Of a stretch of 59,573 nucleotides of DNA, positions 1-8,270 are shown in pieces. Each line of letters starts with the position of its first letter. The stretch's first letter is position 1. The notes under the pieces are model-generated. The model was given only the letters and a program-made list of their open reading frames with translations. It was not told the origin of the DNA and ran no database searches. The translations under genes and the position numbers were made by a program. This stretch comes from DATBFX01 sp036558305 (lineage in GTDB: Bacteria; Chloroflexota; Chloroflexia; Thermomicrobiales; UBA6265). Location of the stretch: positions 1 to 59,573 of the forward strand of contig DATBFX010000091.1 of NCBI GenBank assembly GCA_036558305.1, given 5' to 3'.

Positions 1-294
1 CTCCACGACGACGTCGATTCCCTCGTTGCCCCACGGGATCTTGGCCGGTTCTCGCTCGGCGAACACCTTGATGGTCTTGTCGTCGACGCGGATACCCGCG
101 TCCTCGACGGCGATCTCGGCGTCGTAGCGCCCGTACGTCGAATCGTATTTGAGCAGGTGGGCAAGGGTTTGGGCGTCGGTCAGATCATTGACCGCGACGA
201 TCTCGAACAGATCGCTAAAACCACCTTGATTGACTGCCTTGAGAACCTGCCGACCGATCCGACCGAAACCGTTGATCCCGACGCGCACGGGCAT
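1..294 (-). CDS. gap: Glyceraldehyde-3-phosphate dehydrogenase, N-terminal 98 residues (partial)
   Basis: The first 98 codons of a phosphorylating glyceraldehyde-3-phosphate dehydrogenase run off the left edge of the window. The N-terminus MPVRVGINGFGRIGRQVLKA is the NAD-binding Rossmann motif GxNGFGRIGR of the family, followed by the VNDLTDAQTLAHLLKYDSTYG segment that leads toward the active site. The ATG at 292-294 is preceded by a GGAGG ribosome site (within 301-307 on the complementary strand). The catalytic Cys lies outside the window. It sits just downstream of a YvcK-like gene on the same strand with a 44-base gap, so the two may be co-transcribed; both act on glycolytic/gluconeogenic flux. 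Confidence 0.96.
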   Translation of the reverse strand, partial: MPVRVGINGFGRIGRQVLKAVNQGGFSDLFEIVAVNDLTDAQTLAHLLKYDSTYGRYDAEIAVEDAGIRVDDKTIKVFAEREPAKIPWGNEGIDVVVE

Positions 295-338
295 CGAATT
301 CCTCCGTCGAATGCTGGACGCCCTGTCGCGGGCGGTTC

Positions 339-1700
339 CTACCAATCTCCCGCGCCGGCGCCGACCAACTCCTCGACGGGACGGGTTACGACCCCGTTCA
401 CCTTCGGCCGCTGGGCCAGCTCGCTCAGCACCGCGGCGAGTTTCTCGGGGTCGTGGCGCAGCGGGTTCTTGTCGTTGACGACGTCGCGGGCGATGATCGT
501 GATCTCACGTTCGAGTTTGCCGAGCCCTTCGTTCAGCACCGCCTCGACGTGCAAATCGGGTTTGATCGCGTCGAGCGAAGCCCGGTTGTTGTTGACGATC
601 GCGTAGCCGAGGACGCCGGGCCCGAGGCAGTCGATGATCGTGCGGATGTGGTCGCTGGCGGTGAAGTGGTCGGTCTCGCCGGGCTGGGTGGCGACGTTGC
701 AGACATAGACGACGACGCCGCGGGACCAGCGGATCGCCTCGATCACGCCTTCGACCATCAGGTTCGGCAGCACACTCGTGTAGAGGCTGCCGGGACCGAG
801 CACGATCAGGTCGGCGTTGACGAGCGCGCCGAGGGCCGGTTCGTAGCCCGCGGGATGGTCCGGGGAGAGGAAGACGCGCTTGATCGGCGGCTTGTCGTGA
901 CCGATCGTCGACTCGCCGCAGACCGTCGAACCGTCGACCAGCTCGGCGCAGAGCGTCACGTTTTCGATGGTCGAGGGGAGAACCCGACCGCGGATCGCCA
1001 ACACCTTGGCCGACTCGATGACGGCCTGCTCGAAGCTGCCGGTGACCTGCGAGAGCGCCGTGATGAAGAGGTTGCCAAAGGAGTGGCCGGTCAGCTCCGA
1101 CCCCTCCTTTTCGAACCGGTACTGGAACAGTTTGTTGACGAGGGACTCGTCGTCGGCCAAGGCGGTGATGCAGTTGCGGATGTCGCCGGGCGCCGGGATG
1201 TCGAACTCCTTGCGGATGCGGCCGGTGCTGCCGCCGTCGTCGGCGACCGTCACGATCGCGGTGATCCCTACCGGGTGCAGCTTGAGACCGCGCAGGAGCG
1301 TCGACAGACCGGTGCCACCGCCGACGGTGACCACGTTCAACTCGGGACGATGCGGGCCGAACCGGTGCTCGGCGACGATCTCGGCCAGCCGCTGGCTGCC
1401 GGGGGTCAGCGACATCAGCGGACCGATCACGGCGTGGCTCAGGCGCCAGAACGAGTAGGCAAGCAACCCGCACCCGACGACCAGCAAGAGCAATTCGCGG
1501 TACGGGTGGGGGATGAATTGCAGGGTGATCGCCTGGACGACGTTGGACGTGGAGCGCGGGAACGAGACGTTGTGGTAGATCCAGGCCAGACCCATCGCCA
1601 GCGCCAGACTGACGATGGTGACGCTGAGCATGAACAGCAACACCCAGCGTTTGATGAGCATCCCCGGCCGCAACCAGGTCCGCCAGCTCCGCAAGTCCAT
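339..1700 (-). CDS. YvcK/CofD-like protein with N-terminal membrane anchor
   Basis: 453 residues. The C-terminal ~340 residues are a YvcK (GlmR, gluconeogenesis factor) domain of the CofD-like superfamily: VVTVGGGTGLSTLLRGLK, then VTVADDGGSTGRIRKEF and PGDIRNCITALAD, the usual nucleotide-sugar-binding motifs. Characterised YvcK proteins bind UDP-GlcNAc and are needed for growth on gluconeogenic carbon and for cell-wall homeostasis. The family is often about 320 residues and soluble; here about 110 extra residues at the N-terminus hold two hydrophobic segments (about 18-42 and 70-85), which suggests a membrane-attached form. The ATG at 1700 has a GGAG-type site just upstream. A position before gap fits a role in carbon flux, but its exact activity cannot be read from sequence. 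Confidence 0.9.
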   Translation of the reverse strand: MDLRSWRTWLRPGMLIKRWVLLFMLSVTIVSLALAMGLAWIYHNVSFPRSTSNVVQAITLQFIPHPYRELLLLVVGCGLLAYSFWRLSHAVIGPLMSLTPGSQRLAEIVAEHRFGPHRPELNVVTVGGGTGLSTLLRGLKLHPVGITAIVTVADDGGSTGRIRKEFDIPAPGDIRNCITALADDESLVNKLFQYRFEKEGSELTGHSFGNLFITALSQVTGSFEQAVIESAKVLAIRGRVLPSTIENVTLCAELVDGSTVCGESTIGHDKPPIKRVFLSPDHPAGYEPALGALVNADLIVLGPGSLYTSVLPNLMVEGVIEAIRWSRGVVVYVCNVATQPGETDHFTASDHIRTIIDCLGPGVLGYAIVNNNRASLDAIKPDLHVEAVLNEGLGKLEREITIIARDVVNDKNPLRHDPEKLAAVLSELAQRPKVNGVVTRPVEELVGAGAGDW

Positions 1701-1898
1701 TGTCTCTCCGCTCCGCTGGTACCCGCGGCCGGGAAATGACGGCGGGTAGCGACTGAGTATAGCACCGGGCCCTCCGCGACCTCATAAACGCGCGGGCGGC
1801 GAAGTTCGTGTCGCGCCGCGGTGTTGGTTGGAGCCGCCGGACGTGTTGACCAGAGAAAGGAACACCGCGACGCAACTCGACCGCCGGGCTGCGCCCAC

Positions 1899-1927
1899 TT
1901 GACGACCTGTGGCACGTCGCGTAGAAT
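1899..1927 (+). promoter_or_regulatory. Sigma-70-type promoter of the SDR-gntR-cyclase operon
   Basis: TTGACG (1899-1904) and TAGAAT (1922-1927) are separated by exactly 17 bases, close to consensus. Transcription would start near 1934, about 115 bases before the SDR start codon. The -10 box lies inside an inverted repeat (1919-1945), so a bound protein there would block polymerase. Confidence 0.75.
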
Positions 1928-1945
1928 CGATAATCATTTCTACGC
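1919..1945 (+). promoter_or_regulatory. Operator-like inverted repeat with the core ATCGATAATC (copy 1 of 3)
   Basis: Eight-base arms GCGTAGAA (1919-1926) and TTCTACGC (1938-1945) are perfectly complementary around an 11-base AT-rich centre. The core ATCGATAATC (1926-1935) recurs at 4419-4428 (as its complement) and 15565-15574. All three copies sit at or just past the -10 box of a good promoter in the same catabolic region. This fits a repressor site, most simply for the GntR protein encoded at 2862-3593. Confidence 0.65.
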
Positions 1946-2048
1946 TTCGACCCGAGCGTCGCGCCGGTCTTCGGCATCTCGCCGGGGCGACCGGATGGGG
2001 CCCTCTCCACTTGCGGACCGGTGGCGCGTTTCGGCAGGGGGTTACCCG

Positions 2049-2804
2049 ATGCGCTTAGCGGACAGGGTGGTTCTGGTAACCGGTGCCAGCCGCGGGATCG
2101 GTCGCGGCATCGCCGAGGTCGTCGCCGAAGAAGGCGCCCACGTCGCCGTGAATTACGTCGCGAGTGCCGGCAAGGCCCAGGAGGTGGTCGACCACGTCCA
2201 GGGTCTTGGCCGCAGATCCCTGGCCGTGCAGGCGGATGTCACGAGCCGGGAGCAGGTCGAGTCGATGGTGCGACGGGTCACGCAAGAACTCGGGCCGATC
2301 GACGTGCTCGTCAACAACGCCGGTGTCGAGTCGATCGTCCCCTTCCTCGATCTGGACGATGCGGAGTGGCAACGGGTGACCGACGTCAATCTCAAAGGTG
2401 AGTGGCTTTGCAGCCAGGTCGTCGCCCGCGAGTGGGTGTCGCAGGGCCGCGGCGGTAACATCGTCAACATCGGTTCCGTGCAAGCCGGTCTGGTGCTGCC
2501 CGGGCGGACTCACTACGCGCCCACCAAGCGGGGAATCGAGGCGCTCACGCGGAACATGGCCGCGGAGTTGGCCGAGCATGGAATCCGCGTGAATTGCATT
2601 CATCCGGGATTGTTCGACACGGACATGACGCAGTGGGTCATGGCCGACAAAGAGGTTCTGCCGATCGTTTTGGACAAGATCGCACTCCACCGAGCGGCAA
2701 AGCCGCGCGAACTCGGTCCCGCCGTGGTCTTCTTCGCCTGCGACGATTCAAGCTTCGTGACCGGTCAGTGTCTGTACGTCGACGGTGGCATGGAATTGCT
2801 CTAG
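2049..2804 (+). CDS. Short-chain dehydrogenase/reductase (SDR)
   Basis: 251 residues, a classical SDR that oxidises or reduces a hydroxyl/keto group with NAD(P). The Rossmann motif TGASRGIG is at residues 11-18, followed by the NNAG motif, the catalytic Ser in GSVQAG, and YxxxK in YAPTK. The end VTGQCLYVDGGM is typical of FabG/sugar-alcohol type members. I chose the ATG at 2049 because an AGGGGG site precedes it and the Rossmann fold starts there, although the frame is open further upstream. It is first in a three-gene operon with a GntR regulator and a cyclase-family protein, so its substrate is likely a sugar, polyol or sugar acid handled by the surrounding genes. The substrate itself cannot be told from sequence. 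Confidence 0.92.
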   Translation: MRLADRVVLVTGASRGIGRGIAEVVAEEGAHVAVNYVASAGKAQEVVDHVQGLGRRSLAVQADVTSREQVESMVRRVTQELGPIDVLVNNAGVESIVPFLDLDDAEWQRVTDVNLKGEWLCSQVVAREWVSQGRGGNIVNIGSVQAGLVLPGRTHYAPTKRGIEALTRNMAAELAEHGIRVNCIHPGLFDTDMTQWVMADKEVLPIVLDKIALHRAAKPRELGPAVVFFACDDSSFVTGQCLYVDGGMELL

Positions 2805-2861
2805 CGGGCCGTCGAAGCGGCCGGCTCTGACGCGATCGGTTCGGAAGGGATCGGCAACCAG

Positions 2862-3593
2862 ATGACGCTCCAAACCGCGCCGCCGATTGGGCGGCGAGTC
2901 CTCCGCGAGCACGTCAAGGAGTACCTCATCGACGCGATCGTCCGCGGCGACGTCAAACCGGGCGAACGGATCGTCGAAACGCAGGTGGCTCAGCAGCTCG
3001 GCGTCAGTCAAGGGCCGGTGCGGGAAGCGCTGCGCGACCTCGAAATCTTCGGCTTCGTCGTCAGTTCACCGTTTCGCGGTACCCAAGTACGTCAGATCTC
3101 CAGCGACGATCTGGTCGACATCTACCCGATCCGGGCCGCCCTCGAAGGCATCGCCGCTCGTGCTGCTGCCTCGCGTATCGACGAGTCGATGCTGGCGCGG
3201 CTCGAGATGTACCTCGACCAGATGCGCGAGGCGGCGGCGAAAGACGACCGCGAGACCCACATCGATGCCGACGTCGCCTTTCACCGCACCGTCATCGAGG
3301 CATCGGGAAACCGGTTGCTTCGCCAGTTCTGGGACAGCATGCACCTCGCAACGACCACCTTCGTCACCAACGCGATGGCGCGGCGCTCGCTCCACGAGCT
3401 CGCGGAGCGGCATGCGCCGCTGCTGGCCGCGCTGCGCGCCCACGATCCGGTGGCCGCGGAGGATGCGATGCGGCGACACATCGAAGAACCCGGGGAGTGG
3501 GTTCTGGCGGCGGCACAGGCCGCATCCCACCAGGGGCCGGGCGGCGACGGCGCGACGAGCGACGGCAAAGCGCGAGAGGACGGCGACCAGTGA
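2862..3593 (+). CDS. GntR family transcriptional regulator, FCD subfamily
   Basis: 243 residues. A GntR winged helix-turn-helix occupies about residues 12-75 (LREHVKEYLIDAIVRGDVKPGERIVE, QQLGVSQGPVREALRDLE), followed by an FCD ligand-binding helical domain (about 85-220) with the metal/ligand-type motif DVAFHRTVIEASGN and later HAPLLAAL plus a second His cluster. FCD regulators usually repress sugar-acid or hydroxy-acid catabolic operons and release on ligand binding. It lies 57 bases after the SDR gene and overlaps the next gene by its stop codon. It is the best candidate to bind the three ATCGATAATC sites in this region, including the one before its own operon, which would give autoregulation. 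The Gly/Ser-rich tail (about 222-243) is of unknown use. Confidence 0.93.
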   Translation: MTLQTAPPIGRRVLREHVKEYLIDAIVRGDVKPGERIVETQVAQQLGVSQGPVREALRDLEIFGFVVSSPFRGTQVRQISSDDLVDIYPIRAALEGIAARAAASRIDESMLARLEMYLDQMREAAAKDDRETHIDADVAFHRTVIEASGNRLLRQFWDSMHLATTTFVTNAMARRSLHELAERHAPLLAALRAHDPVAAEDAMRRHIEEPGEWVLAAAQAASHQGPGGDGATSDGKAREDGDQ

Positions 3594-4312
3594 CTGTCAA
3601 ACTGATCGACCTGAGCATGCCGGTCCACAACGGCATGGTCACGTTCCCCCGGATCGTGAAACCGACCCTGGAGATGTACGAGACGTGGGAGGAGTTTGCC
3701 GAGCGGATCGGCGCCGCCGAATTCGGCGCGACGTGGTTGACCGCCTCGTATCGCATCGAAGTGAGCGACCACGTCGGTACGCATCTCGACTCCCTCCGCC
3801 ATCTCAACGCCGACAAGCCAGGGCCGGAGGGGATCCCGTTGGACTACTGCTACGGCGACGGGGTCGTGCTCGACTTCAGGCACGTGGCAAAGGGGGCCGG
3901 AATCACCGCCGGCGAAATCCAGGAAGCACTCTCCAAGATTGGATACGCCCTCAAACCGTTGGACATCGTCCTGATCATGACCGGCGCCGGTTCGTATCAA
4001 GAGGAGGAACGTTATCTCACCGACCATCCAGGGATGACCGCCGAGGCGACCCACTGGCTGATCGATCAGGGGATCAAGTTGATGGGCATCGACGCCATCA
4101 CGTTCGATCCACCGGTTTGGGCGATGTTCGAGCGCAAGCAGTTTTGGGAAGCCCACCGGGTGATGTGCGAACGCGAGTACTACCACCTGGAGAACCTGAC
4201 CAACCTCGATCTCATCCCGCGACCTTTCGGATTCAAACTCTCCGTGTTCCCGATCAAGTGGGTCGACACCACTGCCGCTCCCGTGCGAGCGGTGGCGATC
4301 GTCGAAGAATGA
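3590..4312 (+). CDS. Cyclase-family metal-dependent hydrolase (kynurenine formamidase-like fold)
   Basis: 240 residues from a GTG that overlaps the GntR stop codon (GTGA), with an AGAGGA site upstream. It carries the metal-binding signature of the cyclase family (PF04199), HxGTHxD, as HVGTHLD at residues 61-67, and the family opening LIDLSMPVHNGMV. Members hydrolyse amides or lactone-like rings (arylformamidase, isatin hydrolase) or are uncharacterised catabolic enzymes. The translational overlap with the regulator and co-transcription with an SDR suggest that it opens a cyclic intermediate, for example a lactone formed by a dehydrogenase. The substrate is not determined. Confidence 0.87.
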   Translation: MTVKLIDLSMPVHNGMVTFPRIVKPTLEMYETWEEFAERIGAAEFGATWLTASYRIEVSDHVGTHLDSLRHLNADKPGPEGIPLDYCYGDGVVLDFRHVAKGAGITAGEIQEALSKIGYALKPLDIVLIMTGAGSYQEEERYLTDHPGMTAEATHWLIDQGIKLMGIDAITFDPPVWAMFERKQFWEAHRVMCEREYYHLENLTNLDLIPRPFGFKLSVFPIKWVDTTAAPVRAVAIVEE

Positions 4313-4385
4313 GCCGGCCCAAACACGCCCGCGCGTCGCCGGGTCTGGCCGGGGTTGATGCCGCCCGCAGTCCGCCTCGCGGGGA

Positions 4386-4414
4386 TTGACTGCCACTCGA
4401 ATCGCTGTTAGCAT
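4386..4414 (+). promoter_or_regulatory. Sigma-70-type promoter of the sugar ABC importer operon
   Basis: TTGACT (4386-4391) and TAGCAT (4409-4414) are 17 bases apart. The predicted transcript has a 5' leader of about 165 bases before the binding-protein gene. The operator core at 4419-4428 overlaps the expected start point, as expected for a repressed promoter. Confidence 0.7.
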
Positions 4415-4418
4415 GCCG

Positions 4419-4428
4419 GATTATCGAT
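4419..4428 (+). promoter_or_regulatory. Operator core GATTATCGAT (copy 2 of 3)
   Basis: GATTATCGAT is the exact reverse complement of the ATCGATAATC core found before the SDR operon and before the divergent dehydrogenase operon. It starts 4 bases after the -10 box, in an AT-rich patch (4419-4440) that stands out from the GC-rich surroundings. Confidence 0.65.
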
Positions 4429-4588
4429 TATAGATTTTTGATCCAATCCTTGCGGGTCGCAATAGTCGCCGGGCCGAACTGGCCGAGGGGATGACGAACG
4501 CCGTCGCGACGAGGGGCGGCAATCGACGGGGCCACGGGTCACAACGACCGTGACCTGACGCGGAGCATCGACCGAGGAGGGAAGTTCC

Positions 4589-6109
4589 ATGTCCGAGAAC
4601 GAGCAGCGGTCCCTTGTTCAATCCGCAGCGGAGAGTCGATTCTCACGGCGCACGCTCATGACCGGAGCCGGGGCCCTGGCCCTATCTACGGCCGCGATTG
4701 GTCGGACGCCCGGACCCGCCTACGCGGCGCGACAGGCGCAGAGCTTCCAGGGCAAGTTCCGGATCGAAGCCCACGACTACACCCCGTCGGAATCGATGGA
4801 CAAGTCGCCCAACAACCCGATCCCCCACAAGGCCCTCAAAGACGCGATCGACCAATACACCCAGATGTATCCCAACGTCGAGATCGAGACCGTTCGGGTG
4901 CCGCCCGGCACCGACTCGCGCGTCTGGGTCGTCACCCAGATCACCGGCGATACCGCGCCCGAGATCGTCTGGACGCAGAGTTTCGACACCAACCGCGACC
5001 TCGGCAAGGACTGGTGGGTCGTCCTCGACGACTACTTCCAGCAGCCGAATCCCTACGTCGACGCCGGCCAACCGGGTAGCGCAAAGTGGATCGACCAGTT
5101 CTTCGAAGGGCCCACGGCCGCGAAGTTTGCGCCCGACGGTCACATCTACGTCGTGCCGTACGACCTCGTAACGACGTTCTTTTTCTACAACAAGAAGATG
5201 TTCGAGAAGGCAGGCGTGGAGATCCCGACGACCTACGCCGACTTCATCACCGTCCTGTCCAAACTCAAGGACAGCGGAGTCGTGCCGTACAACGGCTTGC
5301 AGTGGTCTCGCCCGCAATTGGGCGAGATGGTGGTCCGTTCGTCTTGGACGAAGGACATCCAGCCCACCGGCCTCGCCGGCGCCTATACCCAGAAGGACAT
5401 CACACTCGCCATCCTCCACGGCGTCTACGATGCCACCAAGCCCGAGTACAAGGACTGGCTCCGGCTCATGAAGGACTCCGAGTCGTACTGGACGGACCAA
5501 TGGACCCTTCATACCGCCACGGACTTCGGCGACCAAATGGCTCTCCAATTCACCCAGGGCCGTATGGCCATCCTCGAGGACGGCAGTTGGCGCTTTGGTC
5601 TGCTGAAGGCGAACACCGAACTCGACTTCGAATGGGGCTCCTTCTTCATGCCGACGCTGACCCAAGGCGACGGCCCCGGTCTCTCCCAGTTCGCCGACGG
5701 CCAGCCGGCTCCCGCGATCGGCGGCGCCACCGCGAATCAATTTGGGGTGACGAAGACGGCGGTGAAAAACAACAACGTCGACCTCGTCGTCGACTTCCTG
5801 CGCTTCATCACCGCACCGAAGCAGGCCTCGGCAATCATCGGCGAGCTCGGCGAGTTCCTCCCCAACATCAAGGGTGTCGACGTCAATCAGGATCTGGCGC
5901 CCGCGCTGGCGGCGATCAGCTCCGGCGTCGGCGAGGCCGCGATGATCGTCTACGACGACAAGATCGACTCCGAGGCCGCAACGAACATTGGCAAGGTCGT
6001 CGACAACTATCTGCTGGGACGGGCCGAACTCGACGATACGTCCAGCCAGGTCCAGAAGCTGCTGATGGACCAGGCGCAGAAAGTGGCGGACCAGCAGGGC
6101 TGGAAGTAG
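4589..6109 (+). CDS. Sugar ABC transporter substrate-binding protein (family 1, Tat-exported)
   Basis: 506 residues. The N-terminus has a twin-arginine signal, FSRRTLMTGAGALALS, with Arg20-Arg21 and cleavage expected after AYA near residue 46. The mature part is an extracellular solute-binding protein of the MalE/UgpB type, with the usual ITGDTAPEIVW and YVVPYDLVTTFFFYNKKMFEKAGV segments (import to a binding cleft, then hinge). A GAGGAGGG site precedes the ATG. It heads an operon with a deacetylase-like protein, two sugar permeases and a dehydrogenase. The importer's ATPase is not in the window, which is common for this class because one MsmK-like ATPase can serve several importers. The ligand is unknown, probably a carbohydrate or polyol. 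Confidence 0.93.
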   Translation: MSENEQRSLVQSAAESRFSRRTLMTGAGALALSTAAIGRTPGPAYAARQAQSFQGKFRIEAHDYTPSESMDKSPNNPIPHKALKDAIDQYTQMYPNVEIETVRVPPGTDSRVWVVTQITGDTAPEIVWTQSFDTNRDLGKDWWVVLDDYFQQPNPYVDAGQPGSAKWIDQFFEGPTAAKFAPDGHIYVVPYDLVTTFFFYNKKMFEKAGVEIPTTYADFITVLSKLKDSGVVPYNGLQWSRPQLGEMVVRSSWTKDIQPTGLAGAYTQKDITLAILHGVYDATKPEYKDWLRLMKDSESYWTDQWTLHTATDFGDQMALQFTQGRMAILEDGSWRFGLLKANTELDFEWGSFFMPTLTQGDGPGLSQFADGQPAPAIGGATANQFGVTKTAVKNNNVDLVVDFLRFITAPKQASAIIGELGEFLPNIKGVDVNQDLAPALAAISSGVGEAAMIVYDDKIDSEAATNIGKVVDNYLLGRAELDDTSSQVQKLLMDQAQKVADQQGWK

Positions 6110-6146
6110 TGCGATAGGGGGTATCCGCGGGCGTCGGGAGGTCGAC

Positions 6147-7166
6147 GTGTACCTCACGTTTCTACTCGACGTCGAAGACTTCGTGTCGCCCGAAGCGGAC
6201 GAGATCGCCAAGGTCGTTGCCGAATTGCTGAGCGAAGAGGGGGTGCCGGTCACCCTCTGCATCGTTGGCGAGCGGGCTCGTCAGTGGCGAGCCCGGCAGC
6301 GAACAGACGTGATCGCGGCGATCGGGCGGCACGATGTCGGCTTCCACACCGATCTCCACAGCATCCATCCGACGGTGGTCGAGTACCTGGTCGACACGGA
6401 TTGGGAGAACGGGGTGGCCGAGGCGGAGCGTCGTGAGGAACCCGGCGTGCGGGCTGTGCGTGAGGTGTTCGGTGTGATGCCTTCGTGTTGGGCGGTGCCC
6501 GGCCGCGCCTGGGCACCCCAAATCCACGGGGCGATGCTCCGGCTCGGCGTGCCGGCTGTCGTTTACTCTCCGACGCGGGTGCCCCACGGCGATGTACACC
6601 GCTTCTGCGGTCTCCTCACGTACCCGCTCGGTCGGTCGATGCAGGACGCGCTCTACCACGATACGCCGGCCTGGGAACGGCGCATGGCGGAGTTGAGCGC
6701 TGAACTCCAGTCCGACCGGCGGGCGGGCGTCCAGTGGGCGCAAGTTTTTCTGGGGCATCCCAGCCGCATCCTGCACGAGGAGTACTGGGATTTGCCGAGT
6801 TTCCGCGGCGGGCAGAATCCGCCACCCGCGGAGTGGGTGCGGCCGCGGCGGAAGAGCGATGCCGATCTCGAAATCGCGCTGGCGAACTTGCGGCGGACAG
6901 TCCGTCGGGTGGCGGCGCTGCCCGGTTGTGAACCGGCGACGATCCGGCAGATGAACGCGCGCTTCGCCGATGCCGTGGTGGAACCGCTGACGGAGGAAGA
7001 GCGCGCTCAGATCGCACCCGAGATCGACCGCGCGGTGGCCGGGATCGGTGGCTGGCCGGTCCTGCCGCCGACCTTTGATGCCGGGCCACTGCGGGCGATG
7101 ACTGCCGCGCAACTATCGACGCTGAGACGGCTGAGGCTCCCCACGCCGCCCGGCAACGGGGTGTGA
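6147..7166 (+). CDS. Polysaccharide-deacetylase-like (NodB-fold) protein
   Basis: 339 residues from a GTG with a GGGAGG site. The opening MYLTFLLDVEDFVSPEADEI has the Asp-x-Glu-Asp pattern of NodB-fold carbohydrate deacetylases, followed by HDVGFHTDLHS, which can supply the metal-binding His pair. A further His near GHPSRILHEEYW may complete the site. The fold assignment rests on these motifs only; the usual TFDDG string is not seen, so the reaction could differ from simple deacetylation. No signal peptide is visible, so it would act in the cytoplasm. It sits between the binding protein and the permeases of a sugar importer, so it probably trims an imported sugar derivative. Confidence 0.65.
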   Translation: MYLTFLLDVEDFVSPEADEIAKVVAELLSEEGVPVTLCIVGERARQWRARQRTDVIAAIGRHDVGFHTDLHSIHPTVVEYLVDTDWENGVAEAERREEPGVRAVREVFGVMPSCWAVPGRAWAPQIHGAMLRLGVPAVVYSPTRVPHGDVHRFCGLLTYPLGRSMQDALYHDTPAWERRMAELSAELQSDRRAGVQWAQVFLGHPSRILHEEYWDLPSFRGGQNPPPAEWVRPRRKSDADLEIALANLRRTVRRVAALPGCEPATIRQMNARFADAVVEPLTEEERAQIAPEIDRAVAGIGGWPVLPPTFDAGPLRAMTAAQLSTLRRLRLPTPPGNGV

Positions 7167-7286
7167 GCCGCTGTCGTCGTAGGGGAGCCGCGGTCGAACT
7201 ACTCGTTTCGTGCCACATCCACCGCGCACCCGTACACGGGGCCTGGTCGACGACAGGGAGTGGTGCCGAGCAAAGGGGAAAGTGCC

Positions 7287-8237
7287 ATGGCCCAAGGCGA
7301 AGCAGCACTCGTGGTGAAGACCGCGACGCGCGCGCGACCGACCAATCGGTATTCGCTCTGGCGCCGCATTTTTCGGTCCCGCTATTACTATCTGTTGCTC
7401 GTCCCCTGCTTTACCCTGTTGATCATATTCAACTACTATCCCGCCTTTCTCGCGCTGTGGGGCTCTATCTTCACCCTCGACTATGGCCGGGAGGGCCAAT
7501 ACGTCGGTCTGCAAAACTTTCGGGAGATGTTCGACGACCCGACGTTTCGCGCGTCGGTGCGGAACGTCGTCGCGCTGACCACCTTCGGTGCGGTCACGGT
7601 GATCACCGTCCCGGTGGCGGTGGCCGAGATGATCTTCCGCCTGAAATCGCACCGCGCCCAGTACTTCTTCCGCATCATCATGGTCTGGCCGGCGATCGTG
7701 CCGGGGCTGGTCACGCTTCTACTCTGGCAGTTTATCTACGATCCGACGTCCGGATTGCTGAACGCCATCCTCGCCGCCCTCGGATTCCACGAATGGGCGA
7801 CCAAGGCCTGGCTCGCCGACCCCGACCTCGCCCTCTATGCGTTGATGGGGTCCAGTTTTCCGTTCGTCGGCGGAATCGGCGTGCTCATCTATCTCGCCGG
7901 ACTGCAGAACATCCCAGGCGATCTCTTTGACGCTGCCGCCCTGGACGGCGCCAGCGGTCTGCGACGCTTCTTTTCCATCGATCTGCCGCTGATCAAGGGC
8001 CAGATCAGGTTACTCCTGGTGCTCGCGATCATCGACGGGTTGCAGGCGCTCGTCGGCCCCCTGGTCCTGACCAACGGCGGGCCGATCGACGCCACGATGG
8101 TGCCGGGTCTGTACATGTACCAGCAGGCGTTTAACTACGGCCGGTTGGGCTATGCCTCGGCGATCGGCGTCGTCGTCTTCATTGCCGTCTTCGCCCTGAC
8201 CATCCTGAACATGACACTTTTCCGGGAGAACGACTGA
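7287..8237 (+). CDS. Sugar ABC transporter permease, MalF type
   Basis: 316 residues with about six membrane spans and the binding-protein-dependent transport signature EAA-like loop, seen as DAAALDGASGLRRFFSIDLP near residue 220, which docks onto the ATPase. I chose the ATG at 7287 because AAAGGGGAAAG lies 8 bases upstream; a GTG at 7260 in the same frame has no clear site. It pairs with the MalG-type permease that begins 33 bases after its stop and with the binding protein at 4589-6109. Its cytoplasmic N-terminus is short and basic. Confidence 0.92.
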   Translation: MAQGEAALVVKTATRARPTNRYSLWRRIFRSRYYYLLLVPCFTLLIIFNYYPAFLALWGSIFTLDYGREGQYVGLQNFREMFDDPTFRASVRNVVALTTFGAVTVITVPVAVAEMIFRLKSHRAQYFFRIIMVWPAIVPGLVTLLLWQFIYDPTSGLLNAILAALGFHEWATKAWLADPDLALYALMGSSFPFVGGIGVLIYLAGLQNIPGDLFDAAALDGASGLRRFFSIDLPLIKGQIRLLLVLAIIDGLQALVGPLVLTNGGPIDATMVPGLYMYQQAFNYGRLGYASAIGVVVFIAVFALTILNMTLFREND

Positions 8238-8270
8238 GCGGCCGCCCGGCCCAAAGGAGGCGCCTCTGCC

